31,261 bases of DNA. It comes from Paradesertivirga sp965650335. GTDB lineage: Bacteria > Bacteroidota > Bacteroidia > Sphingobacteriales > Sphingobacteriaceae. Where the stretch lies: NCBI GenBank assembly GCA_965650335.1, contig CBFGOI010000052.1:1-31261 (forward strand), written 5' to 3'. The stretch's first letter is position 1. Each line of letters begins with the position of its first letter. The notes under the pieces were generated by a model. The model had not been told where the DNA came from, ran no database searches, and saw nothing but the letters and a program-made list of their open reading frames with translations. Made by a program: the position numbers and the translations under genes. Below, one piece after another: positions 16,892-25,997 of this stretch.

Positions 16892-19800
16892 TTGGGAAAG
16901 TACGGTACACTTGCGCTAAAAATCCTTCTTGGAATTATTGGATTTTTCATCATTCTGGTGTTGCTGATCTTTGTATTGATCAGAGTTCCGGCCGTACAGG
17001 ATTTTGCCCGCGGCAAGGCCGTAAACTTCCTTGAAAAAAAGCTGGGCACTAAGGTAGAGGTGAATCACTTAACCTTAAATCTACCAAAGCTGGTGGTTTT
17101 AGAGGATGTATATTTCGAGGATCAGAAAGGGGATACATTACTGGCGGGCGATACCCTAAAGGCCGACATCAGTTTGCTTAAACTTTTCAGGAACACCGTA
17201 GAAATCAATGAAATTGACCTGCGCGGCGTAACACTCAAGGTCGACAGAACCCCTGACAGTGTTTTCAACTTCGATTATATTTTAAAAGCCTTTGGCACAC
17301 AGGGCACTGCCACCCAAACTGCCGACACAACGGCAGCAATGAAGTTTTCTATCGATAAGATTAATCTGGACAGAATTGTTCTAAAATATAAAGACGCACC
17401 CACCGCCAACGATGTAGATCTTTACCTTTCTCATTTTGACACCCGCGTTAAAGAATTCGACCTGGAAAAAATGCGTTTTAACATTCCGAAATTTAAGCTG
17501 TCGGGAGTGAATGCTGTAGTTATACAAAGCAAGCCTGCCGTAAAGGCCGACTCGAAACAGAAAGACATGGTGGAAGCGGCGAAGCCTATCTACTTAGATC
17601 TGATATTGGGTTCAGCAGATCTGGACCGTATCAATGTAAAATACAGAAATGCAGTTTCGGCATTAAATGCGGATTTCAACATTGGAAGCCTGGCTGTTGA
17701 AAGCGATAAGCTCGACATGCGAAAACAGGTGATAAATTTAAGATCTTTCAGCCTGAACGATTCTAAATTCGATATAAGACTCGGCACCAAACCCGAATCA
17801 AGGGTGGTAGTAAAAGAGGTAAAGGAAACGGCCGAAGCTGTCGCAACCTTCTGGGGCTTCAACTCCGACAATATTAACATCCGCAACAGCGACCTGCGAT
17901 ACAATGATCAATCTATGCCGGTACAAAGAATCGGAATGGATTATGGGCATTTAGATATCAAAAAGCTAAACCTCGATGCTAATGATTTCATTTTTGCGAA
18001 AGATACCATCGCTGCAAAGATCAATTCTGCCAGCTTTAATGAAAAGAGTGGTTTCAAACTACAAAAACTGAGTGCTAATTTCTTTTATGGAGGCAATAAA
18101 ACGTTTCTGGAAAACCTCTTCCTTCAGACCGATAAATCCTTAATTCGTAATGAAATCAGGCTGGCATATTCATCTATTGAAGATATTAGCAAAAACCCCG
18201 GAGATTTACGGATTGATGCCAACCTTAATGATTCGCGTATAGGCCTTCGGGATTTCGTGGTTTTTGTGCCGCAACTCGCATCCACCGAGCCCTTTAAAAG
18301 CAATTCAAACGAGGTAATAAACATTGACGGAATTGTGCATGGAAAAGTGGAGAATCTTTCTATTCCGCAACTCGAACTATCGGGATACAGGAATACCAGT
18401 TTCCGTGGATCGGGCAGAATAACGGGACTTCCGGACGTGAACAGGGCACATTTTGACCTTAACATCGAACGTTTTAATACCCGGAATACCGACATCTACT
18501 CGTTTGTTCCGGCCGGAACCATCCCAAATAATATTCGCGTTCCGGAGGCTATGAGCCTAAATGGAACCTTCAAGGGCAGTATGAAACGGTTTGCCGCCAA
18601 TCTGAACCTGAACTCCAGCTTTGGCAGCGCTAAAACTGTTGGAACATTTAGCTTCGGCGATGTCCCTACCTATAATGCTCGTATCAACACTTATAATTTC
18701 AATGTCGGAAGACTGATAAAGCAGGAAGCCACCATCGGAAGAATAACACTTGCCGCCAATGTGAATGGCAGCGGAATGGACGCCAAATCGTTCAGCGGAA
18801 CTGTAAAAGGCAAAGTTCTGCGTGCAGAATATAACAAGTACAATTACCGCAACCTAACTTTAAATGCCAGCGCTAGAAACGGCGCAATTGTAGCTAAAGC
18901 ATTTATGAACGACCCGAATATCGACTTCGATTTAAATGCCAGGGCAAATTTCAGAAACCGCTATCCGAAAATTCAGGCCACGATTAATGTAGACAGCCTG
19001 AACCTTCAAAAACTGCATTTTTATTCCGACGATTTTCGCTTTCGCGGGAAAATTGTTGCCGATTTAGAAACCGCCGATCCTGATTACCTGAACGGTGAGG
19101 TATTGCTTACCAATGCATTAATGGTAACGCAGGGCAAGCGCGTGGAGCTTGATTCTGTAAGCGCAGTTTCGACAGCCAATGCCGACAGTAATACACTTAA
19201 AATCCGATCAGCATTTTTAAGCGCCAACGCTTCAGGGAAGTATAAACTTACGCAGATTGGCCCTGCCATTCAGTCTACTTTAAGCCGGTATTACAACCCG
19301 GACGGCGCGACTGTTATGACGAAAGTTTCGGGTCCTGCACAATACATGAAGTTTGACGCACGACTGGAGAATAATCCTTTGGTGCAGCAATTTGTCCCTG
19401 CAATAAAAGAGATTTCGACGATTTCACTTGTAGGAAATTTCAATAATCAGACAGGTGCATTAAACCTGAGTGGAACAGCCCCACGATTGGTTTACGGCGC
19501 GTACGACTTCAACAATCTGACGTTCAACATCGCGCCCGACGCAAATCGCGCGGTACTCAATTATTCTGTTGCCCTCAACCGACTGGGCAACACTCAGTTT
19601 CAAATTTTAAATACTACCCTTACGGGAGATGTTCAAAACAACATTATCTCCACCGATCTTCAAATAAAAGACGCAAAAAACAAACTGCAATACCGCATAG
19701 CCGGAAACCTGCGAGCCGTACAATCCAATTTTGAATTTAGTGTTTTACCTGAGGGACTGATTTTAAACTACGACCGTTGGACCATTGGCCAAGACAATGC

Positions 19801-21937
19801 AATTCAGTTTGGAAGCCGCGGTGTGATGGCCCGTAACTTTACACTTAGCAATAACAACCAGATAATCAGCGTAAATAGCCGTCCAATGGGATTAAACAAT
19901 CCCATGTCTATCGATTTTACTAACTTCAGAATAGAAACACTTACCGAAATAGCAAGAAAAGATTCATTGCTTGCCGGAGGAACCATCAACGGAAACGCAA
20001 TAGTTCGTAATTTCCAAACCTCTCCTATCTTCACATCCGACCTTACGATTAGTGATTTCAGCTTTCGTGGCGATACGGTAGGAAATATCGCTTTGCGTGT
20101 AAATAACGAACGCGAAAACACGCTCGCTGCCAATGTCGGCATCACCGGAAGGGGAAACCAGGTAGATATGACTGGCTATTATTATATCAATAACAGTAGT
20201 TTTGACATGACCATGGATATCGGGAATCTCAATCTGCGTAGCATACAAGGCTTTACGATGGGCAACATGAAAGACGCCAGCGGAAATTTAACCGGTCGTT
20301 TAGCCATAACGGGGACCGCAAACGCTCCCAAAATTAATGGTGATGTGAACTTTAATGATGCCGCATTCAGGATTGGAATGTTCAATTCACTTTACAGAGT
20401 CAATAATGAGCGGATCAGGTTTGACGATTCGGGTGTTAATTTCAACAACTTTACACTCCTGGACTCTGCCGGAAATACAGCCAATATCGATGGGATGGTT
20501 TATACCCGGAACTATACCGATTACAGGTTTAACCTGGATGTAAACAGCGACAACTTTCAGGTATTGAATTCAACCGCGAAAGACAATGAATTGTATTATG
20601 GCAAATTGTTTATCGACAGTCGGATAAGAATCCGGGGTGATATGAATAGTCCTGAAGTAGACGCTGATTTAAAAGTTTTAGAAAACACCCGACTAACCGT
20701 TTTGCTTCCGCAGACCAATCCGGGCATAGTAGAGCGCGAGGGCATTGTAGAATTTGTGGACATGGACAATCCTGAAGTCTCCACAATGTTTACAACAGGC
20801 CTGGATTCCCTGAATAAGTCTCCGCTTATTGGATACAATATCGCTTCGACAATAGAAGTATCAAAAGAGGCGGAATTTAACCTGATTGTAGATCAGGGAA
20901 ATGGGGACTTCATTAAAGTGAAAGGACAGGCGCAGCTTACCGGCGGCATTGACCCGAGCGGAAAAGTGACTTTAACGGGGAATTATGTATTGCAGGAAGG
21001 CGCTTACGAACTGTCGTTTAACTTTATCAGAAGGAGATTTGAAATTCAATCGGGCAGCACCATTACATGGAATGGCGAACCCACCAGCGGAGAAATGGAT
21101 GTAACTGCTATTTATACTGCACAAACCGCACCGATCGACTTAGTTCAGTCGCAACTGGCAGGCGCTACCCAGGCAACTTTAAACACGTATAAACAACGTT
21201 TGCCTTTTGAGTTGCTTTTAAAACTCAAGGGCGAGTTATTAAAGCCGCAGATCTCCTTCGATATTGATCTGCCCGAAGGGAATTATTACGTTTCCGGAGA
21301 AGTAATTGAAACGGTGAACACACGACTTGAGCAGTTGAGAACAGAACCTTCCGAATTAAACAAGCAAGCCTTCGCACTGGTGCTGCTTAACCGTTTTGTT
21401 TCAGAAAACCCCTTCGACAGCAGCGCCGGAGGTACCAGTGCCGAATCGCTTGCGCGACAAAGTGTAAGCAAGCTGTTAACCGAACAATTGAATAACCTCG
21501 CAGGAGATTTAATTGCCGGCGTAGACCTCAGCTTTAACTTAGAAGCTACCGATGACTATACTACGGGGCAATTAAAAAACCGCACGGACTTGAATGTAGC
21601 TGCATCAAAACGTTTATTAAACGACAGGCTTAAGGTATCTATAGGCAGCAATTTTGAATTAGAGGGCCCGCAACATGCTGGTCAACGTACCAGTAATATA
21701 GCCGGCGACATTGCCGTAGATTATCAGCTTTCGAAAGACGGAAGATACATGCTGCGTGCCTATCGTAAAGACCAATACCTGGTTGCTGTTGAGGGCCAGG
21801 TTATTGAAACGGGCTTAAGTTTTATCCTCAACATGGATTATAACAAATTTCAAGAAATTTTTAAAAGTCGCACCAAAGAAGAGAAGCAGCTGAGAGAAGC
21901 GCGAAAACTAGCCGAAAAGGAAGCCAGTGTTAAGTAA
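16892..21937 (+). CDS. tamB: TamB, inner-membrane-anchored lipid/protein bridge of the TAM complex
   Basis: A 1681-residue protein. An N-terminal membrane anchor (about residues 8-31, ALKILLGIIGFFIILVLLIF) is followed by VPAVQDFARGKAVNFLEKKLG, the usual opening of TamB/AsmA-type bridges. A very long beta-strand-rich periplasmic stretch comes next, with repeated D/N-rich strand patterns. The C-terminal TamB (DUF490) domain occupies about 1180-1640 (IDSRIRIRGDMNSPEVDADL, GNYVLQEGAYELSFNF, LPFELLLKLKGELLKP). It works with TamL in assembling outer-membrane proteins and probably in phospholipid transfer. No in-frame ATG lies near the start: the upstream frame reaches a stop at 16829 with none, so TTG at 16892 is the best start. 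tamL follows 92 bp downstream on the same strand. Confidence 0.93.
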   Translation: MGKYGTLALKILLGIIGFFIILVLLIFVLIRVPAVQDFARGKAVNFLEKKLGTKVEVNHLTLNLPKLVVLEDVYFEDQKGDTLLAGDTLKADISLLKLFRNTVEINEIDLRGVTLKVDRTPDSVFNFDYILKAFGTQGTATQTADTTAAMKFSIDKINLDRIVLKYKDAPTANDVDLYLSHFDTRVKEFDLEKMRFNIPKFKLSGVNAVVIQSKPAVKADSKQKDMVEAAKPIYLDLILGSADLDRINVKYRNAVSALNADFNIGSLAVESDKLDMRKQVINLRSFSLNDSKFDIRLGTKPESRVVVKEVKETAEAVATFWGFNSDNINIRNSDLRYNDQSMPVQRIGMDYGHLDIKKLNLDANDFIFAKDTIAAKINSASFNEKSGFKLQKLSANFFYGGNKTFLENLFLQTDKSLIRNEIRLAYSSIEDISKNPGDLRIDANLNDSRIGLRDFVVFVPQLASTEPFKSNSNEVINIDGIVHGKVENLSIPQLELSGYRNTSFRGSGRITGLPDVNRAHFDLNIERFNTRNTDIYSFVPAGTIPNNIRVPEAMSLNGTFKGSMKRFAANLNLNSSFGSAKTVGTFSFGDVPTYNARINTYNFNVGRLIKQEATIGRITLAANVNGSGMDAKSFSGTVKGKVLRAEYNKYNYRNLTLNASARNGAIVAKAFMNDPNIDFDLNARANFRNRYPKIQATINVDSLNLQKLHFYSDDFRFRGKIVADLETADPDYLNGEVLLTNALMVTQGKRVELDSVSAVSTANADSNTLKIRSAFLSANASGKYKLTQIGPAIQSTLSRYYNPDGATVMTKVSGPAQYMKFDARLENNPLVQQFVPAIKEISTISLVGNFNNQTGALNLSGTAPRLVYGAYDFNNLTFNIAPDANRAVLNYSVALNRLGNTQFQILNTTLTGDVQNNIISTDLQIKDAKNKLQYRIAGNLRAVQSNFEFSVLPEGLILNYDRWTIGQDNAIQFGSRGVMARNFTLSNNNQIISVNSRPMGLNNPMSIDFTNFRIETLTEIARKDSLLAGGTINGNAIVRNFQTSPIFTSDLTISDFSFRGDTVGNIALRVNNERENTLAANVGITGRGNQVDMTGYYYINNSSFDMTMDIGNLNLRSIQGFTMGNMKDASGNLTGRLAITGTANAPKINGDVNFNDAAFRIGMFNSLYRVNNERIRFDDSGVNFNNFTLLDSAGNTANIDGMVYTRNYTDYRFNLDVNSDNFQVLNSTAKDNELYYGKLFIDSRIRIRGDMNSPEVDADLKVLENTRLTVLLPQTNPGIVEREGIVEFVDMDNPEVSTMFTTGLDSLNKSPLIGYNIASTIEVSKEAEFNLIVDQGNGDFIKVKGQAQLTGGIDPSGKVTLTGNYVLQEGAYELSFNFIRRRFEIQSGSTITWNGEPTSGEMDVTAIYTAQTAPIDLVQSQLAGATQATLNTYKQRLPFELLLKLKGELLKPQISFDIDLPEGNYYVSGEVIETVNTRLEQLRTEPSELNKQAFALVLLNRFVSENPFDSSAGGTSAESLARQSVSKLLTEQLNNLAGDLIAGVDLSFNLEATDDYTTGQLKNRTDLNVAASKRLLNDRLKVSIGSNFELEGPQHAGQRTSNIAGDIAVDYQLSKDGRYMLRAYRKDQYLVAVEGQVIETGLSFILNMDYNKFQEIFKSRTKEEKQLREARKLAEKEASVK

Positions 21938-22029
21938 GAATTAAAAAGTTAAAATTAAAAAGCAGATAGCGCCAAAATAGTATTTGCATAAATTCAACCG
22001 CCAGTTTAAGTTTAACAGAACACTTGCAA

Positions 22030-24342
22030 ATGAAATCATCCATCGTCAAAAATCTATTAATTTCTATTCCATTCATTTTCGCTTCGTGTAGCACTGTTAA
22101 AAATGTACCCGAGGGCGACTATTTATATTTAGGCGCAAATGTTAACATTCAGGACACTGACAATAGTCGCCGGAAAGAAACAAAAGCCCTGACCGAAGAG
22201 CTGGAAGGAATAATCCGCCCCCGGCCAAATTCGAGATTTTTAGGAATGCCATTTAAACTCTGGATCTATAACTTTTGGGTCAATCCCAAAAAAGAAGGCG
22301 GTATTGGCAACAAAATAAGCCGAAGATTTGGCCAGCCTCCAGTGCTTTTCAGTAGTGTAAAAGTTGATTATAACCGTACACTCGTGCTTAACCGTTTAGA
22401 AAACCGGGGATACTTTAGAGCGTCGGCGACTTCGGATACCACGTTAAGAAGAAAGAGAGCCCGCCTAAAGTTTAATACCGTAACCGGGCCACAATACACA
22501 ATAAACAGCGTGGTATTCACTACCGATAGTTCGGATTTGGGCAAAGCAGTAAATGCGACCTCGGGAAGAAGCTTTTTAAAAGTTGGTGATGGGTATGATC
22601 TTGATGTTATTAAAAGAGAGCGCGAACGCATCGACACACGTTTGAAAGAACAGGGCTTTTATTATTTCAGTCCCGACCATATAATTGTGCAGGTAGACAG
22701 CACTAATAATGTACACAAAGTAGACTTGATTGTAAATGTAAAATCGAATACTCCAATAAAGGCACAGCAGATATACACTATCAATGATATCTACATCTAT
22801 TCAAATTATGACGTATCAAAAGACTCATCAAGTATACGGAATGGCGAAAAGTATCGCGACTTTTATGTGATAGACAGCGCCCATACCTTTAAGCCCAAAG
22901 TTTTTGAGCGCACCATGTTTTTTAATAAGGGCGATTTGTATAACCGGACGGACCACAACATGTCGTTAAACCGGCTGATGAGTTTGGGAACGTTTAAATT
23001 TGTAAAGAATCAGTTTGTGGAAACTCCTGCAAGCGGTGATAATTCTCTGGACACCTATTATTATTTAACTCCCTATGCAAAAAAATCGCTCAGAGCAGAA
23101 CTTACCGGCAGAACCACCTCTGCCAACTTTACCGGAAGCGAAATAACCCTAAGCTGGAGGAATCGCAACGTTTTTCGGGGGGCAGAATTATTAACTTTAA
23201 GCGCCTATGGCGGTACAGATGTCCAGGTATCAGGTATTAATAAGGGGAATAACCTGTTTCGTTTGGGTGGCGAGGCCACTTTAAATATTCCGAGGTTTAT
23301 TTCTCCGTTTAAATTCAAATCATCCAGTGCATTTATCCCGCGGACGCGGATAATTTTAGGCGTTGACATATTGAATCGCTTTGAAAGCTATACACTAAAC
23401 TCTTTCAGAACGTCTTTTGGTTATACCTGGAAGGAAAACATCAAAAACGAGCATCAGTTGAATGTGCTCAACGTGAATTATGTGCGGCAATTGAACGTCA
23501 CCCCGCAGTATCAGGCTTTGTTAGATACCAATGCAAATCTTCGCAGGGCCATTGAAGAGCAATTTATCATAGGTCCGAGCTATAATTTTTTATATACCAA
23601 TACTAACGAAACCCGTAAAACGAACACCTTCTACTACAATGGAAACATTGAACTGGCAGGTACTATTTTAGGCCTGGCAAGCGGAGCAAATGTTGTTAAA
23701 AAAGGATCGGCCAAAGAAGTTTTCGGCGTTCCCTTCTCACAATACATACGTTTGGAGAACGATTTTCGCCATTATTACAATTTGGGCTTTGGCTCACAAA
23801 TAGCTAGCCGAATAATTACAGGCTTTGGTATTCCTTATGGCAACCGTGCCTCCCTCCCATTCATCAAGCAGTTCTTTATTGGTGGCACCAATAGTTTAAG
23901 GGCTTTCAGGGCACGATCTATAGGTCCGGGATCTTTTGCACCCGATCCTGAAGTAGGCACAAACTCTATTGCGGCCGACAGAACCGGCGACATTAAGCTT
24001 GAAGTAAACACTGAGTACCGGCCCAAGATAAATGATGTGCTACGCGGAGCAGTATTTGTGGATGCAGGAAATATCTGGCTTATGAAAGATGACGCTCAAT
24101 ATCCCCCCATGCCCGGTGCTAAGTTCAGTAAAGATTTTCTGAAGGAGTTAGCCGTTGGCGCCGGAGTTGGCTTACGTTTTGATCTGTCGTTTTTCGTTCT
24201 CAGAACGGATCTTGCCATGCCCTTGCGCAAACCATGGCTTCCTGAAGGAGAACGCTGGGTGTTAGGTGACTTTAACTTTGCTGATCCCAAATGGCGAAGA
24301 GAAAACCTGGTATTTAACCTGGCAATCGGATACCCATTTTGA
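22030..24342 (+). CDS. tamL: TamL, BamA/TamA-family outer-membrane lipoprotein barrel
   Basis: A 770-residue Omp85-superfamily protein from the ATG at 22030. The signal peptide carries a lipobox, FIFASC, with the lipidated cysteine at C20, the hallmark that separates Bacteroidota TamL from TamA. POTRA-like periplasmic repeats occupy about residues 25-340 (for example VKVDYNRTLVLNRLENRGYF and VFERTMFFNKGDLYNRTDHN). The beta-barrel (about 350-770) includes FIGGTNSLRAFRARSIGPG, matching the conserved lid-lock motif of Omp85 barrels, and EVNTEYRPKI. The chain ends in a terminal phenylalanine (AIGYPF), as expected for an outer-membrane barrel. Pairing with tamB immediately upstream supports a joint TAM complex. 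A 92-bp gap leaves open whether it also has its own promoter. Confidence 0.92.
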   Translation: MKSSIVKNLLISIPFIFASCSTVKNVPEGDYLYLGANVNIQDTDNSRRKETKALTEELEGIIRPRPNSRFLGMPFKLWIYNFWVNPKKEGGIGNKISRRFGQPPVLFSSVKVDYNRTLVLNRLENRGYFRASATSDTTLRRKRARLKFNTVTGPQYTINSVVFTTDSSDLGKAVNATSGRSFLKVGDGYDLDVIKRERERIDTRLKEQGFYYFSPDHIIVQVDSTNNVHKVDLIVNVKSNTPIKAQQIYTINDIYIYSNYDVSKDSSSIRNGEKYRDFYVIDSAHTFKPKVFERTMFFNKGDLYNRTDHNMSLNRLMSLGTFKFVKNQFVETPASGDNSLDTYYYLTPYAKKSLRAELTGRTTSANFTGSEITLSWRNRNVFRGAELLTLSAYGGTDVQVSGINKGNNLFRLGGEATLNIPRFISPFKFKSSSAFIPRTRIILGVDILNRFESYTLNSFRTSFGYTWKENIKNEHQLNVLNVNYVRQLNVTPQYQALLDTNANLRRAIEEQFIIGPSYNFLYTNTNETRKTNTFYYNGNIELAGTILGLASGANVVKKGSAKEVFGVPFSQYIRLENDFRHYYNLGFGSQIASRIITGFGIPYGNRASLPFIKQFFIGGTNSLRAFRARSIGPGSFAPDPEVGTNSIAADRTGDIKLEVNTEYRPKINDVLRGAVFVDAGNIWLMKDDAQYPPMPGAKFSKDFLKELAVGAGVGLRFDLSFFVLRTDLAMPLRKPWLPEGERWVLGDFNFADPKWRRENLVFNLAIGYPF

Positions 24343-24360
24343 TGGGATTTAAAAAATACG

Positions 24361-24388
24361 TGTATATCCGTTTTTACACGGGTATACA
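24361..24388 (+). terminator. Hairpin after tamL
   Basis: TGTATATCCGT at 24361-24371 pairs with ACGGGTATACA within 24378-24388 (11 pairs including one G-U), loop ttttac. It lies 18 bp past the tamL stop and is followed by an A/T-rich stretch. It is a probable terminator. Confidence 0.65.
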
Positions 24389-24796
24389 AGGGGTCGTTCA
24401 AAAAAATAATTTTATTTGTATCTATGTATAAATATAGCCTGGCACGTATGCGGAGGGGATTAATGAGGATACAGGGAGGGCGCCGATATATTGGATATTT
24501 GCGCATATGCTTAAATATGCTCGTTATACGGTATTGTCAGAAAAAGCAAAACCTCTGCTGAAATCAAGTTCCTGTCCCGACGCTTTGCTCAAGGCCGACG
24601 CTGAATAGCAAGGTTGAAACAAAGCCCAAGGCCGATGCTTACACAGATCTTCTGCTTCGGTTAATGTTCCTTTCGTTCTTTTTTCCCCTCGAGCTCAAGC
24701 CGGAATGTTCTGTAGGTGCTAAAAATCTGCTTGGTTTTCATCGGACAAATGCTGCTAAAAATCAGGGGAATCTGATCCGAAGGAACAACAACCGTA
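24389..24796. other. Non-coding stretch between tamL and the first palindromic separator
   Basis: No convincing gene is seen here. It contains an imperfect direct repeat of 13 nt, CAAGGCCGACGCT at 24590-24602 and CAAGGCCGATGCT at 24627-24639, and a G/C-rich patch at 24570-24660 unlike the A/T-rich surroundings. A 66-codon frame at 24664-24864 runs into the palindromic separator and is probably not a gene. Confidence 0.5.
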
Positions 24797-24920
24797 TAAC
24801 ACTAAGTTTAAATTATGCCCGGCAGAGGTGGTTTTCGAACTGTTCTGCTTTTTACTTACTTTAGTGCTGGGTGACAAGACTGTGCTTTTTAATCGGGCAC
24901 AATATAAACTAAACCCGTTA
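24797..24920 (+). repeat. attC-like imperfect palindrome, copy 1 (complete)
   Basis: The left end TAAC (24797-24800) is complementary to the right end GTTA (24917-24920). After spacers of 4 and 6 nt, 24805-24821 (starts AGTTTAAATT, ends TGCCCG) pairs with 24894-24910 (starts CGGGCA, ends ATAAACT) at 15 of 17 positions. The 72-nt central part holds smaller hairpins, GCAGA/TCTGC (24822-24826 and 24844-24848). Length about 124 nt, TAAC/GTTA ends and long imperfect arms match the layout of integron attC sites (R'', L'', L', R'). The core GTTAGCC does not fully match the GTTRRRY consensus. No integrase is in view. Confidence 0.5.
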
Positions 24921-25049
24921 GCCACGATTTCACGACAAAGCATGCACAGACAAGACTTGAATCTTGCTGAGGCACGTGAATATAGACATGGTGAAAGGTA
25001 TTTGCAGTCCGAATGTTGTGGAAATTCCTCTTTTTTGCATCATAATAAA

Positions 25050-25793
25050 ATGAGACTTTCAACTTTAATTCTTTACTTCTTTATTCTCAGCCCCATAGTT
25101 TCTAACGCGCAAGGAGAATCTCTACGACGAATTGTAAAAAGAGATACTATTACACTAACAGGAAAGGTTGTTGATATTTTCGGCAACCCTGTTTCGCATA
25201 TTGGCTTGCTTGTAAAATCCACCAATAAATATGATATGCCCTTAGGTACATCTACCGATGTCGACGGATATTTTAAAATTCATGGAGCTTTCTTATATGA
25301 CACAATTCGAGTTGAGTCGATTAACGAGATATCCTATATGAACAAAGGAAGCAGGTTTGTTACCATTCGGTTGCCGGAAATTATTTCAAAGGAGATTCAA
25401 GCAGAAGTAAAAGCTAAAAGATTTAGACCCAAAACCCTAACGAATCTTAAAAAGTATAAACTTGAAGATTTCATCTGCGTTCTACCACATATATCACTCT
25501 ATGCTGAATATCCAGGAGGGCTAGACGCCTTCCAAAAATTCATATCAGCTAACCTTAAATATCCAGCTGGAGCAATTCAATATAACATTGAGGGGAATGT
25601 TAAAATCAAGTTTAAAGTCTTGAAGGATGGCTCACTTTCTGACTTTGCAATTCTAGATAGTTTGGGTTATGGGTGCGACGAGGAAGCTATAAGAGTATTA
25701 AAGTTGTCAAAAAAATGGAGGCCGGCAATACGAAGTAGCCGACCAATAGAATTAGAACAAACCATATCCGTATGCTTTCATTTGGAGGACTAA
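25050..25793 (+). CDS. Secreted TonB-C-terminal domain protein with carboxypeptidase-regulatory-like domain
   Basis: A 247-residue protein from the ATG at 25050; the frame extends 74 codons upstream, but that part crosses the palindromic separator and is not coding-like. A signal peptide (MRLSTLILYFFILSPIVSNAQ) is followed by a transthyretin-like regulatory domain (about 33-105; LTGKVVDIFGNPVSHIGLLV, then TSTDVDGYFKIHG). The TonB C-terminal domain is about 160-245, with PGGLDAFQKFISANLKYP, GNVKIKFKVLKDGS and DEEAIRVLKLSKKWRPA. Ordinary TonB has an N-terminal membrane anchor and a proline-rich linker; both are absent, so it is probably a periplasmic relative rather than an energy transducer. 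It lies between two copies of a 90-nt repeat, as if it were a mobile cassette. Confidence 0.8.
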   Translation: MRLSTLILYFFILSPIVSNAQGESLRRIVKRDTITLTGKVVDIFGNPVSHIGLLVKSTNKYDMPLGTSTDVDGYFKIHGAFLYDTIRVESINEISYMNKGSRFVTIRLPEIISKEIQAEVKAKRFRPKTLTNLKKYKLEDFICVLPHISLYAEYPGGLDAFQKFISANLKYPAGAIQYNIEGNVKIKFKVLKDGSLSDFAILDSLGYGCDEEAIRVLKLSKKWRPAIRSSRPIELEQTISVCFHLED

Positions 25794-25924
25794 TAAAAGA
25801 AACCGCGGCTTACGAGTAGACGGCCTCACCGCTTGTTTTCGAAGGTTTCTACTTTTTACTTACTTGAGTGTTGGATGACAAGACTGTGCTTTTATCTCGA
25901 GCACAATATAAACTAAACCCATTA
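25791..25924 (+). repeat. Separator copy 2: stop-codon-linked segment ending in the 90-nt repeat
   Basis: Positions 25835-25924 match 24831-24920 without gaps at 78 of 90 bases. The match ends AAACCCATTA where copy 1 has AAACCCGTTA. The inner GTGCT/AGCAC pair in this copy corresponds to GTGCT/GGCAC in copy 1, so base pairing is kept. Its left part is unlike copy 1; instead it carries CGAGTAG at 25813-25819, a motif shared with the separators at 29357 and 29841, flanked by GCGG (25806-25809) and CCGC (25829-25832). The segment starts at the stop codon of the preceding gene. It is interpreted as a second, altered attC-like site. Confidence 0.5.
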
Positions 25925-25986
25925 TGTGTAAATGCTCCAAACGCCTAACTAACGTATTCGCCCCACCAACTTTCTTTTGATTTTCG

Positions 25987-25994
25987 TAGATTTG
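25987..25994 (+). promoter_or_regulatory. Possible -7 box directly before mntA
   Basis: TAGATTTG fits TAnnTTTG exactly and ends 3 bp before the mntA ATG. If used, transcription would begin at or just inside the ATG, giving a leaderless message. No clear -33 TTTG is found at the right distance. Tentative. Confidence 0.3.
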
Positions 25995-25997
25995 TAT

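Noticed and set aside
24664..24864. A 66-codon plus-strand frame after tamL
   Set aside because: It ends inside the attC-like palindrome and has no domain; the composition is unlike the neighbouring genes.
24828..25049. An N-terminal extension of the TonB-like protein
   Set aside because: It translates the repeat and palindrome; the internal ATG at 25050 starts a proper signal peptide.
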